From Allium sativum (Eukaryota > Streptophyta > Magnoliopsida > Asparagales > Amaryllidaceae), in NCBI GenBank assembly GCA_030737875.1, contig CM060911.1, positions 90,354,599-90,418,598 on the forward strand: 64,000 nucleotides of DNA, given 5' to 3'. Positions 46,338 to 58,782 of the stretch are shown here, in pieces; positions within the stretch are counted from its first letter, which is position 1; every line of letters begins with the position of its first letter. Made by a program: the position numbers and the translations under genes. The notes below the pieces were generated by a model that did not search any database, was not told the origin of the DNA, and worked only from the letters and a program-made list of their open reading frames with translations.

Positions 46338-46730
46338 AACCTTAGTCTCCTTCTCTATTCACAATTCTTTTCTATCCTTATGCTTCCTCTGAGAAAATAT
46401 ATAAATAAGTAATATATAAAATAAATCAAGACGAAGAAGTGCTGCTCAAAGTTGTCAAGAGGAGGTTCGAATAAAGATTAAGGCTTTAGAATGAGAATCA
46501 AAGGCTAACTCAAATGATTTCGAGCAATGTCGCACGAATCATAGCATCGCCATCTTTCTATTCTAATCTAATCTCTGTAAGTCAGTTACTTCTCAGATTT
46601 GAACGTTTCTCTCTGTTCGTGACATGAAATTAAAGGAATAAAAGAATATGCCAAATCTTTCTACTCGAATCTGTGCCTATATCTTTGGACCTAACTAAGA
46701 ACTGTTATGATTCGATGACCAATTAGGCCT

Positions 46731-46880
46731 TGCCTATGACTATGAACGTTTCGTATGACTATGAACATTTCCTATGACTATGAACATTTCCTATGACTAT
46801 GAACATTGCCTATGACTATGAGCATTGCCTATGACTATGAGCATTGCCTATGACTGTGACTGTGACTATGAGAATTATTT
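46731..46880. repeat. 19-bp tandem repeat CCTATGACTATGAACATTT
   Basis: About seven units with GAACATT/GAGCATT variation. The 3' LTR (53098-53180) has about four, so copy number changed after or during insertion. Confidence 0.9.
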
Positions 46881-48189
46881 CCTTGACTATGAACACAAGC
46901 CTATGCTTTTGATTAGGAAACATAAACTATTGCCTATGACATAATAGGGACAACTGTGATTTAACACCTATGATTCATGACTAGGAAAGTGTTGTTTAAG
47001 TTTTGTGACTATGAAATTGGGTCTAAACCCGATTATCTATTCTATCTATTCTTGGTTTTCTTTGGTTTTAGATCTTGGGAATTTACCTATTAAGTTAGGT
47101 CTACCCATGTTTATCTATTCTATCTATTCTTGGTTTTCTTTGGTTTTAGACCTTGGAAATTTACCAATTGAGTTAGGTCTACCCATGTTCTTGAACTTAT
47201 ACTATTCAACCCTTTTCATGTCGTCATATTACCATGCCTGAGAATTGTCATCTTATGCCAGTTATTATGCCTATCTTTTCCGTAGCATCTTTGGTTCATT
47301 CCCTATTTTCTGCGGATCTAGATTTATTTATAATCTAGGTTGAATTATGATTATACGAACGGTGGGAATACGATTTGGGAAAAATATGAAATTTACTAAA
47401 ACGTAGTTTTTAACTTGGAAATTGGCATAAATTGGGAACTTGTATTATGGCATGTTCATAGAGATGCAAATTGGATAAAATTGACATGAATGTGTAATTT
47501 GAATCTAGTAGTGACTTGTAAATCTAGCACTTACATGAATTGTGAACTAGAATAATAAGTCTAGTTTGACATGAACTATAATTAGAATGTTAAATCAGAA
47601 TTGGACTAGGTAATTTGGCAGAATAAGTATATTGGCATAAAATTGAAATTGGCCATAATTAGGAGTAAATCATCAGGTTTAGCAAAATCATGGTTAGTGA
47701 CATTTGATTTGGTATAGTTTACATAACAAAAAGGCATAAATATGATATAGATGGGAAAATGGGCCATAAGAATAAATGTTGACAATTTACATTAAAAGAG
47801 TAATTAGGAAATAAGTAAATTAGGAATGATTTACTTATAGAATTTGTCCTAAATGAGAAAATGTAAATTTAGACAAATTAAAGGTTTGTTAACGACCTCT
47901 CTTTTAATAACACACCAGAAAGTTCTAGGGTGATAGAGAGGATAGTGTCTGGGCTTCGGTTTGGAAAATACAAGTTTCCTGCTCTCCCTGGCTATCCCTA
48001 ACTGATCCGACGGACGGGATGGTTACTTTCAAAACCTGATTTGAAAATTAATCAAAACCCTTTGAACTTAGAAAACACGAATATGCCTAACCCGAGGTTA
48101 GACTGAGTTGCGATGTAAACATGTCCGGAACCAACCGGCACATCCAGTAATCGCTGCAATATCTGTCTAATGTGAGTGGTAGCGGCTTT

Positions 48190-49025
48190 AATTTAGTTAA
48201 AGCTAGAACAAGAATGGTAGGGTTAAGTTAACTAAGACACTTAACCAATTCAACATGATAACCAGACCGGTGGGTGGGGTTAGGTTCATACAGACACATA
48301 ACACAGTTAAGTTAGAATGGGAGGGTTAAGTCCATAGGAACACTTAACCAACTTAAAACAGTCAAGCTAGAATGGGAGGGCTAAGTCCATAGGGACACTT
48401 AACCAAACTTATGGTAACAAGACCAGATTTTTAGGGGTTAAGTAACTAAGAAAACACTTAGCCAAATTAACATGTTAACTAGACAAGAAGGTGGGGTTAA
48501 GTAAAGTTAATACACTTAGCCAAATTAACATGTTAACTAGACTAGAGGTTGGGGTTAAGTAAATACACTTAGCCAATTTGATATGTTAGCCGGGCTAGAC
48601 CGAAGGGTTAAGTAAACTTGAACACTTAACCATCAGATTGTGATAAAGGAATAGGGTTAAGTCTAAACATGAAGGGATAATACTTAACCGTTAATAACAT
48701 GATAGTTAAAACATACGGACAAGGTTAAGTTAAAAAGGAACACTGAACCAATACAGGGTGAATGGGTAGGGTTAAGTAATAAGAAATACTTAACCAATAT
48801 AACTTGGTTTGTGGTGGGGTTAAGTCAACATGAATTACTGATAACACTTAACCAGTTTGATAGGATAAATAAAGAGGGTTAAGTTGGCTTGAATTGACTA
48901 ATGACACTTAACAAATCCAAATTGACGGGAAAGGGAACTAAGTAGTAAACCTTAGTTAAGAAAACAATGATTTTGGAAACTAAGTGGTAAATCTTAGTTA
49001 GTAGAACTAAGTAGTAATTCTTAGT
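48190..49025. repeat. Array of about 12 GGGTTAAGT...ACTTAACC hairpins (5' LTR of H)
   Basis: Each unit has GGGTTAAGT, a spacer of 5-30 nt, and ACACTTAACCA, with the spacer between units 20-50 nt. Examples start at 48220, about 48322 and about 48377. Units with GTTAAGT/ACTTAGCC keep pairing by a G-T pair. Towards 48935-49025 the arms change to AACTAAGT/CTTAGTT. The spacers differ in sequence and length while the arms are kept. Confidence 0.85.
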
Positions 49026-50398
49026 ATAACACGGGAAGGAGCGAATGTCCGTCTGAGTAAAAAGAAGGCTCCAACGAATTGGGTTACGAAGCCCGAGGCT
49101 TCGAGGGGACGTGAGGGTACTCTTGGTTTCCCCATGTGAGGCTGTAGATGATCCTCCTGGGCTCACAGAGGTTAAGGTCTGCATTAGAAGAACTAGGGGT
49201 ATGCCTTGGTTGCAATATTTGGCAACCTAAAGACAAGGATGGACCGGCATGATTCGGCGAGAAAACGGTAGACCTTTGATAACAACTCGTCGTCTACCAT
49301 CCATCTTGAGTCAATCGAGATACGTGAAGCGAAAAGGCAGAGAACTCCAAAAGACCATATACTTGCTATCTAGTTATGGGTGAGGATGGCCATAGGATAG
49401 TGGGGCACCGGGGGACGGCGTATAGTTCTCATTTTTCAAGGTGTGCCTTTCATTAGTTGAGGGAGGGGTCAAGTGGGACCATAGCCACTGGAATAAAAAA
49501 AGACCTTAGCATCTGCATCGGCAGATATCTGAAAGCTCCCGACTAAGTTCTGTATTCCTTGATTTGCCCTGACACAGGACTCGGGCCGCACATTACAGGA
49601 CATGTGCATCTAGACAAGCGATAACGATTCGCGATACATGCGTGGGGAAGTATAGGAACATATACCACTCTAGGTACTGTGTCCTAGACTTGGGGGAATC
49701 GTTCAACAGGTAGCACTAGTTGGACTAGGTGGCATAAACCCTGAATCCGAGAAGTGTTCAGCAGATAACGTAAACTCTAGTTAAATCTAGAAGGCACTTG
49801 GTAGAAAACCCTAGATTAGGAAACAAATAATAAATGTATGCCTGAAGGCAATGGAAACTACAGGGATTGGGACCACGTTATCGTTACTAGTTGGGACACT
49901 AGTTAGGCGGTGCAGAGATATAGAAACCAGTATAACAAGGAAATAGCGAAGAGGCGAAAGTATTAGAGCATACCCAGTTTATCTTAGCTTAGCATATCTT
50001 GTGTTAGTCTTGTATAATCTTGCCAACCCTATCATCATGGTGTTATCTTGTATTTAGTTAATTCATGTCGTTCTGTTTTTCCATGTTCACATTCTAGAAG
50101 TTATTGAACTTACTCAGGCTTCATGTTTGACTCTGCTTTTCTTTCGTTTTCTTTTCTTCCGTTCACCCCCCCCCCCCCAGGTAGTAAAGGAGGGAATAGT
50201 ATAGCTCAGGTTAAGTTGGACTCTCACTCTTTCCCAGCTTGAAGATTTGTCGAAGTTTTGCTTGGATTCTCTTTTCAAATGCTATGGCTGGCTCTTGCTA
50301 AAAATTTGGGAATATAAATGTTGTTTTATGCTTCTTTTTTTTGTAAGACAGATGATACTTTGATATTGTAAAGAAATCATTGTACAAACTATTTTGTC

Positions 50399-50404
50399 AA
50401 TAAA
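50399..50404 (+). terminator. Polyadenylation signal of H LTR
   Basis: AATAAA followed by TTTTATTTTCCGCTG. The TTTCCGCTG motif recurs at the equivalent place in C (about 44084-44092) and, inverted as CAGCGGAA, in G (about 26701). The 3' LTR copy is at 56708-56713. Confidence 0.6.
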
Positions 50405-50533
50405 GAAAAGTTTTATTTTCCGCTGTTTAATTTCTGTTTGTCTTGTAATTTATCTGCATCATCTACTCTAAATGCTCGACAAAACTTAGTGCATTCCCTT
50501 TGTGAGTGACACTAACGGATGTGGGGTGTTACA

Positions 50534-52282
50534 CGTGGTATCAGAGCTGAAGGTTACCAGATTAGATAAAGGATTTGAAAAATTATTTTCAAAACAATTT
50601 TAAAAGAAGGATTTTCAAAAGAAAAGATTTGTTTAAAAGCATATTCTCCAAAATCCATACGCACTTTCTTCTCTTCCTTTGTTTGTATTCTTGTCTCCTT
50701 CTTTCTTGAGTCTCTAGGGCTCCTGGCTTTCTGGGAGGTAACCTCATCGATGGGCGAAGTCGTGCCTAGCTTCCATCCGTAGCCATAGTTGTTTCACCTA
50801 CGACCAGTTTTCTTTCAAGCTTATAGGGTTTTCTGTACGATGAAAGAAGCTTTCGAGAGATGTGTCAACATGACTACACACGGAAGGGGATGAGGAGTTT
50901 GGCAAAGGAACACAACCCTAGGATGAGGAATTCATGGATGTAGATTTAGCTCACGAAGGAGGAAGAAATTATAAAACCTAAGACAAGAGGAAGTATCTTT
51001 ACTGGGGTATAATAGGGCATATAATTAAGGACAAGGGCAAGAATGAGGAACAAGATTTTTAGAAGGGCAAGTACATACTTCCACCACCAAGCACACCTAG
51101 GAGAAAGGAAGTAAAGTTCTGTTGGAAGAGTTTAGTTTTCTGTCCGTACTCTTTCGGTTTTAGCGCTTCGCATTTGTTCATACCCACTTCCATAGCTTAG
51201 TCTCTGCACCATAGCACTTGTATAGTAAAAGGATCCCACTAGAGTCCCAAATCCAATTGGTGGTCTTACCAGTTTGTTTTTTGTTAGTAGGGATTTGAGA
51301 ATAGCTATCGAGTTTGCTTATATCATCTCACATGGATCGTTTAAATTCGGAGGAGATATTCCTTGGGTGCTTGTCTGATATTGGTTTAGGCCTTTGGGGC
51401 TTGTACATGAGGAATGTCGAGTTTGACTAGGATGGGTTGCGCGAGAGATGAGTAGTTGTGACAGACACTATAAAGAGCACGTAGTAACCTTTCGACCCTT
51501 ATAGTTATGGCATGGTGGATGAGAGGGAGACCTCTAATCATCTTAGTACATATACTTGGGACCGTGATTGACATCTATTTATTTTGGAAATGGAGGTCAG
51601 GAACTTCACAATCGTGAAGTTAAGTTAGTTAGGATACAGTGGAGTAAAGCTCAAGAAGGCTAGATACTAGCATCATACCCTTTTCCTTAAGGGTGCATCC
51701 TTGATTTCTTTGGTAGGAGCTTTATGCATAATTGTTTCTCTCTTTCCAAAGTATATCCTCTAGGTCATATCCTCGATCCTTAGGTAGAAGCCAATGGATG
51801 TAAACATGTGTCTGAAACATGTTATGGTTGGTGGTTGCAAGTGGTTGCCAATGGTTGCTCGTGAATGCATATGCATACGTATCAGGCACTAGATCAGCTC
51901 GGACGCTTTCATATTGCATTTACAGACATTTATTTATTTGTAAGTAGAAATTGATATGTTATCATATGGATGTTGCATATGGATGAATGGCTATGCACGC
52001 ATGTAGTATTTACATAACTAGGGATGCTTGCATACATGATTGGACGCATGGCACTGACATGATTCGCATTAAGGAGGTCAACTGAATCAGTAGACCGCCT
52101 GATTTTGCATTAGATAAAGACATATACACACACTATGCATATAAACATGAAAGCATTAGAAATCTTTTAAGGACAGTGAATGTCTGTGATTGGATTGTTG
52201 AGTAGATGGGTGATTGGGTGGTAGGACACATTCTTCCTAACTTGAAGATTTCGGGGATGAAATCCTTTTAAGTGGGGGAGAA
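50534..52282 (+). mobile_element. Interior of element H (1.75 kb, no gag-pol)
   Basis: Primer site TGGTATCAGAGC at 50536-50547, then purine-rich sequence, then non-coding sequence with only short frames on both strands (for example 51386-51574 and 51722-51919, minus), none recognised. It ends GATTTCGGGGATGAAATCC and AAGTGGGGGAGAA. The hairpin found after the primer site in C, M and G is absent here. Confidence 0.9.
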
Positions 52283-55200
52283 TGTAACACCCCGTAATTC
52301 TGTAACGCTAAAAATCAAGGCATAATTAAAAGTTAAAATCAAAATCAAGGGAAACGGGCTATGCCATTGCGTTCGTCTCGGAATTCTGCATGAAATCGAG
52401 TCCGAGTTTGCGTAAATCGGAGTCCGGATGAGGAAGATATGGCCTCCGAAAATTTCAGCAAAGTTCAAATTTCAAAACAGACTCAGAAGCAGGCTGGACG
52501 GAAAATTTCCCGCCCATGACCCAGGTCGACTGGGGAGTCGACTAGGTAGTCGACTCCCCACCCCCCCAGGTCGACTGGGTAGTCGACCCCCTCCCCCCTC
52601 ACACCCCCCCCCCCCCCCGCTTTTTCCAGCTTTCTGAACCTGATTCATTTCTCTGTATCCGGACGCCATTCTGACCAGATTCGTTGACTTCCACACTATA
52701 TAAACAGCCCTAGTCTCCTTCTCTATTCACAATTCTTTTATATCCTTATGCTACCTCTGAGAAAATATATAAATAAGTAATATATAAAATAAATCAAGAC
52801 GAAGAATTGCTGCTCATAGTTGTCAAGAGGAGGTTCGAATCAAGATTAAGGCTTCAGAATGAGAATCAAAGGCTAACTCAAACGATTTCGAGCAACGTCG
52901 CACGAATCATAGCATCGCCATCTTTCTATTCTAATCTAAGCTCTGTAAGTCAGTTACTTCTCAGATTCGAATGTTTCTCTCTGTTCGTGACATGAAATTA
53001 AAGGAATAAAAGAATATGCCAAATCTTTCTACTCGAATCTGTTCCTATATCTTTGGACCTAACTAAGAACTATTACGAGTCGATGACCAATTAGGCCTTG
53101 CCTATGACTATGAACATTTCCTATGACTATGAACATTGCCTATGACTATGAGCATTGCCTATGACTTTGACTATGACTATGAGAATTATTTCCTTGACTA
53201 TGAACACAAGCCTATGCTTTTGATTAGGAAACATAAACTATTGCCTATGACATAATAGGGACAACTATGATTTAACACCTATGATTCATGACTAGGAAAG
53301 TGTTGTTTAAGTTTTGTGACTATGAAATTGGGTCTAAACCCGATTATCTATTCTGTCTATTCTTGGTTTTCTTTGGTTTTAGATCTTGGGAATTTACCTA
53401 TTAAGTTAGGTCTACCCATGTTTGTCTATTCTGTCTATTCTTGGTTTTCTTTGGTTTAGACCTTGAGAATTTACCTATTGAGTTAGGTCTACCCATGTTC
53501 TTGAACCTATACTATTCAACACTTTTCATGTTGTCATATTACCATGCCTGAGAATTATCATCTTATGCCAGTTATTATGCCTATCTTTTCCATAGCATCT
53601 TTGGTTCATTCCCTATTTACACCTGATCAAAATTTATTTATAATCTAGGTTGAATCACGATTATACGAACGGTGGGAATACGATTTGGGAAAAATATGAA
53701 ATTTACTAAAACGTAGTTTTTAACTTAGAAATTGGCATAAATTGGGAACGTGTACTATGGCATGTTCATAGAAATGCAAATTGGATAAAATTGACATGAA
53801 TGTGTAATTTGAATCTAGTAGTGACTTGTAAATCTAGCACTTACATGAATTGTGAACTAGAATAATAAGTCTAGTTTGACATGAACTGTAATTTGAATGT
53901 TAAATCAGAATTGGACTAGATTATTTGGCAGAATAAGTATATTGGCATAAATTTGAAATTGGCCATAATTGGGACTAAATCGTCAGGTTTGGCAAAATCA
54001 TGGTTAGTGACATTTGATTTGGTATAGTTTACATACCAAAAAGGCATAAATATGATATAGAGGGGAAAATAGGCCATAAGAATAAATGTTGACAATTTAC
54101 ATTAAAAGAGTAATTAGGAAATAAGTAAATTAGGAATGATTTACTTATAGAATTTTTCCTAAATGAGAAAATGTAAATTTAGACAAATTAAAGGTTTGTT
54201 AACGACATCTCTTTTAATAACACACCAGAATGTTCTAGGGTGACAGAGAGGATAGTGTCTAGGCTTGGGTTTGGAAAATACAAGTTTCCTGCACTCCCTG
54301 GCTATCCCTAACTGATCCGACGGATGGGATGGTTACTTTCAAAACCTGATTTGAAAATTAATCAAAATCCTTTGAACTTAGAAAACACGAATATGCCTAA
54401 CCCGAGGTTAGACTGAGTTGCGACGTAAACCTGCCAGGAACCAACCGGCACATCCAGTAATCGCAGCAATATCTGTATAATGTGAGTGGTAGCGGCTTTA
54501 ATTTAGTTAAAGCTAGAACAAGAATGGTAGGGTTAAGTTAACTAAGACACTTAACCAATTCAACATGATAACCAGACCGGTGGTTGGGGTTAGGTTCATA
54601 CAGACACTTAACACAGTTAAGCTAGAATGGGAGGGTTAAGTCCATAGGAACACTTAACCAACTTAACACAGTCAAGCTAGAATGTGAGGGCTAAGTCCAT
54701 AGGGACACTTAACCAAACTTATGGTAACAAGACCAGATTTGTAGGGGTTAAGTAACTAAGAAAACACTTAGCCAAATTAACATGTTAACTAGACTAGAAG
54801 GTAGGGTTAAGTAAAGTTAATACACTTAGCCAAATTAACATGTTAACTAGACTAGAGGTTGGGGTTAAGTAAATACACTTAGCCAATTTGATATGTTAGC
54901 TGGGCTAGACTATAGGGTTAAGTAAACCTGAACACTTAACCATCAGATTGTGATAAAGGAATAGGTTTAAGTCTAAAACATGAAGGGATAATACTTAACC
55001 GTTAATAACATGTTAGTTAAAACAGACGGGAAAGATTAAGTTAAAAAGGAACACTGAACCAATATAGGGTGAATGGGTAGGGTTAAGTAATAAGAAATAC
55101 TTAATCAATATAACTTGGTTTGTGGTGGGGTTAAGTCAACATGAATTACTGATAACACTTAACCAGTTTGACAGGATAAATGTAGAGGGTTAAGTTGTCT

Positions 55201-56842
55201 TGAATTGACTAATGACACTTAACCCATCCAAATTGACGGGAAAGGGAACTAAGTAGTAAACTTTAGTTAAGAAAACAACGATTCTGGAAACTAAGTGGTA
55301 AATCTTAGTTAGTAGAACTAAGTAGTAATTCTTAGTATAACACGGGAAGGAGTGAATGTCCGTCTGAGTAAAAAGAAGGCTCCAACGAATTGGGTTACCA
55401 AGCCTGAGGCTTCGAGGGGACGTGAGGGTACTCTTGGTATCCCTCTGTGAGGCTGCAGATGATCCTCCTGGGCTCACAGAGGTTAAGGTCTGCGTTAGAA
55501 GAACCAGGGGTGTGCCTTGGTTGCAATATATGGTAACCTAAAGACTAGGATGGACCGTCGTGATTCGGTGAGAAAACGGTAGCCCTGTGATAGCAACTCG
55601 TCGTCTACCATCCATCTTGAGTCAATCGATATACGTGAAGCGGAAAAGCGGAGAACTCCAAAAGACCATATACTTGCTATCTAGTTATGGGTGAGGATGG
55701 CCATAGGATAGTTGGGCAACGGGGGCCGGCGTATAGTTCTCATTTTTCAAGGTGTGCCTTTCAATACTTGAGGGAGGGGTCAAGTGGGACCATAGCCACT
55801 GGAATAAAAACAGACCTTAGCATCTCCATCGGCAGATATCTGAAAGCTCCCGACCGAGTTCTGTATTCCTTGATTTGCCCTGACACAGGACTCGGGGCGC
55901 ACATTACAGGACATGTGCATCTAGACAAGCGATAACGATTCGCAATACATGCGTAGGGAAGTATAGGAACATATACCACTCTAGGTAGTGTGTCCTAGAC
56001 TTGGGGGCATCGCTCAACAGGTAGCACTAGTTGGACTAGGTGGCATAAACCCTGAATCCGAGAAGCGTTCAGCAGATAACGTAAACTCTAGTTAAATCTA
56101 GAAGGCACTTGGTAGAAAACCATAGATTAGGAAACAAATAATAAATGTATGCCTGAAGGCAACGGAAACTACAGGGATTGGGACCACGTTATCGTTACTA
56201 GTTGGGACACTAGTTAGGCGGTGCAGAGATGTAGAAACCAGTATAACAAGGAAATAGCGAAGAGGCGAAAGTATTAGAGCATACCCAGTTTATCTTAGCT
56301 TAGCATATCTTGTGTTAGTCTTGTATAATCTTGCCAACCCTATCATCATGGTGTTATCTTGTATTTAGTTAATTCATGTCGTTCTGTTTTACCATGTTCA
56401 CATGCTAGAAGTTACTGAACTTACACAGGCTTTATGTCTGACTCTGTTTTTCTTTCATCTTCTTTTCTTCCGTTCCCCCCCCCCCCCAGGTAGTAAAGGA
56501 GGGAATAATATAGCTCAGGTTAAGTTGGACTGTCACTCTTTCCCAGCTTGAAGATTTATCGAAGTTTTGCTTGGATTCTCTTTTCAGATGCTATGGCTGG
56601 CTCTTGCTAAAAATTGGGGAATATAAATGTTGTTTTATGCTTCTTTATTTTGTAAGACAGATGATACTCTGATATTGTAAAGAAATCATTGTACAAACAA
56701 TTTTGTCAATAAAGCAAAGTTTTATTTTCCGCTGTTTAATTTCTGTCTGTCTTGTAATTTATCTGCATCTTTTACCCTAAATACTCCACAGAACTTAGTG
56801 CATTCCCTTTGTGAGTGATACTAACGGATGTGGGGTGTTACA
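52283..56842 (+). mobile_element. 3' LTR of element H
   Basis: Same order of blocks as the 5' LTR: GTCGAC repeats 52523-52586, TATA 52697, donor 52945, CTATGA repeats 53098-53180, hairpin array 54490-55340, acceptor at 56489, AATAAA 56708. Differences are small indels, substitutions and repeat copy numbers. Confidence 0.94.
54490..55340. repeat. GGGTTAAGT hairpin array in the H 3' LTR
   Basis: Counterpart of 48190-49025. Most arms are identical, with single changes such as ACTTAATC in one unit (about 55100). Confidence 0.85.
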
Positions 56843-58748
56843 ATTCACTTTGAATGCGACATCGTCAGATCCATCAGATATCACTAAGTAACGTCCACAA
56901 AAATACTCTAGTTGGGAGCTAATCAACTATGATACGTTTGAAGAAATCAATGTACGTGGTCCTTTGGAAATTTTTTGTCGTACATTTGTCCATACAAATC
57001 ATCCAGGAACAGGATGAACCGAAGGTACCCACTTAGGAATCACCTTATGGATCAGTAGCGAGTAGTCCTTGCAATCCATAGATTTCAACCACGACTGAAT
57101 TACTATCACAATATCTCTGGTTGCAACATCAGAGAAGTTTATCAAGTAGCCCTTCCGCTTATGAAGATCCACAATCTTCAGCTGCTCCATCTTCAATCAG
57201 CATCTTTTACGTATTTGCTGGTTCTGAATGGTTTTCGAATATAAATTTGATCTCGGACTTTCCGTAACAATAGCGTATTGGCATGATTTTGATAGCCGGT
57301 TATTTAACTATCAAAATAAACAATCATAAAAATAAAATAAATCCATCGGTTTATTTCATAGCATCACTTGGCGACTAAAATAATATATCAGTTGTAATAC
57401 CGCAGATAATAAATTAGTTTTAATATAAAAATATTCTCAAATCATTTTATTGAAATACTTAAATAAATACAGTAAAATCCTTTCCAGTTCCCTTTATTAT
57501 CCTTCAAAACATTTGTCACCACATTATTTATCCTCTACAATTACGAGATCAATTTATTTACCATTGTAAAACAATCGTTACAAAATCCCTTTTTATTTCG
57601 TTACTACGAATATATTCTCATGCCCCTCTTTATTTCCTTTTATTTTGGAATCCCATCATATATCGAAATTCTTCAAATAACGATTCACTATTATTTCCAA
57701 AAAATAATCTACTTTAACATCTACACTATCACGATTCATATCATCCTTCGACAATCCTGAATTCGTTAAAGTTGGAGTATTTTAGTTACCTCTCAGGCCT
57801 TGTTCAACAACGTTCTTATCGTAAGATAAATATGAATCATAATTCAAAAACTCATATTCATTTTAACACCACTTCATTTAAACACCACTTCATAAAACCG
57901 TCTTGCTTTTGAAATCCCCTTTCCTAGTTCTTTAAATCATTTTATTTGGGAAATCTCACTTCGGTCTTATCTGTTACACTTAACGTTAATTTACAACTTA
58001 ACGCTTTAACACCCCATCTTATTCACAACCCGTTTACTCATCTCTGGTTTAATACAAATCCCTTTTCCATCTTGAATTCCTTTACTTAAAATATTAAGTA
58101 ACCTTTGATTTTAAGTTTACCGTATTCACTTAAAAAAAAAACTTTACTACTTTATTTGCCAAATTTGGTTTAAATATAAACCCGCTCATGAACTTCCTTT
58201 GAAATTCAATTATACTTTATTTCTCACTTCAATCACTTACTTAAATAGACTTCATTTAAGAAATAGTTCCTTAAACTAAATAAAACTTTAATTTACTTTA
58301 TCATTAACTGGAACTAAATTTCCCTTTTAAATTCTCCTTAAGTTTAGCAACATTCGCTAAATTATTTCTTAGATAAATCAACACAAAATAATTTAATTAT
58401 AAACAATTTCCATTAAAACCATTGGCTTGGTTAATCTTAAAACATGATTAACCCAATTATCAACTCTAACTCGTCTTTTTATTTAATAACCAACATTATT
58501 AATACAAATAACTTCCTTTACTTAGATTATTTATTAAAATAAACAATAATATATTTCGAAATAATCTCCTTTTAAAATTTCATAAAAGCAATAAATCCGG
58601 GTTATTAATCTTCATGTTAATTCTCGCCTACTAGCTTATCAATCGTATTCATATAGGAACCAACTTTATAAAACTATTCAGAAATTACGGTGAAGCATGT
58701 GCTTCGCACACGATAGATCTTGGTATAAAAATAGCGGTTAAAACAACG

Positions 58749-58750
<2 letters not shown>

Positions 58751-58774
<24 letters not shown>
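58751..58774. repeat. (AT)n microsatellite in LTR S
   Basis: About 12 AT dinucleotides in the intron-like part of the solo LTR. The surrounding 57300-59300 is AT-rich with no gene seen; CACTTCATTTAA and CTTTAATTTAC motifs recur loosely. Confidence 0.9.

Positions 58775-58782
<8 letters not shown>

Larger units (their letters stand above)
46577..50180 (+). other. Candidate 3.6-kb intron inside the H 5' LTR
   Basis: The donor CTCT then GTAAGT (46577) matches consensus. The acceptor is an exceptional pyrimidine run, TTTTCTTCCGTTCA plus 13 or more C residues, then CAG (50178-50180). Both sites are kept in the 3' LTR (52945 and 56489). All tandem repeats and hairpins of the LTR lie between them. 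Not verified by transcripts. Confidence 0.5.
45874..50533 (+). mobile_element. 5' LTR of element H
   Basis: Order: GTCGAC repeats in U3 (46120-46245), TATATAAAC (46329-46337), leader exon, donor GTAAGT (46577-46582), the CCTATGACTATGAAC repeats, a duplicated 85-bp segment (about 47030-47190), AT-rich sequence, the hairpin array (48190-49025), a conserved GC-richer region (49050-49650), a C-rich tract with CAG (50163-50180), AATAAA (50399-50404), then the LTR end. If TATA and AATAAA are the real signals, the R region is about 4 kb. Confidence 0.94.
45874..56842 (+). mobile_element. Complete element H: large-LTR non-autonomous retrotransposon, TSD ATTCA
   Basis: ATTCA at 45869-45873 and 56843-56847 flanks a unit beginning TGTAACACCCC and ending GGGGTGTTACA, a perfect 11-bp terminal inverted repeat in each LTR. 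The LTRs are 45874-50533 (4660 bp) and 52283-56842 (4560 bp), with interior 50534-52282. The primer site (50536-50547) and purine tract (52271-52282) are in the plus sense. ATTTCGGGGATGAAATC precedes the purine tract as in Tekay/Del elements. No gag or pol is visible. The LTRs are close but differ by small indels and repeat copy number, so it is younger than S but somewhat older than G by eye. Confidence 0.95.

Noticed and set aside
48190..49025. Interstitial telomere repeat
   Set aside because: GGGTTAAGT resembles but is not the plant telomere unit (TTTAGGG), and it occurs as inverted pairs, not in tandem.
48190..49025. CRISPR array
   Set aside because: Arms pair with each other, spacing is irregular, and the sequence is an LTR of a plant retrotransposon.
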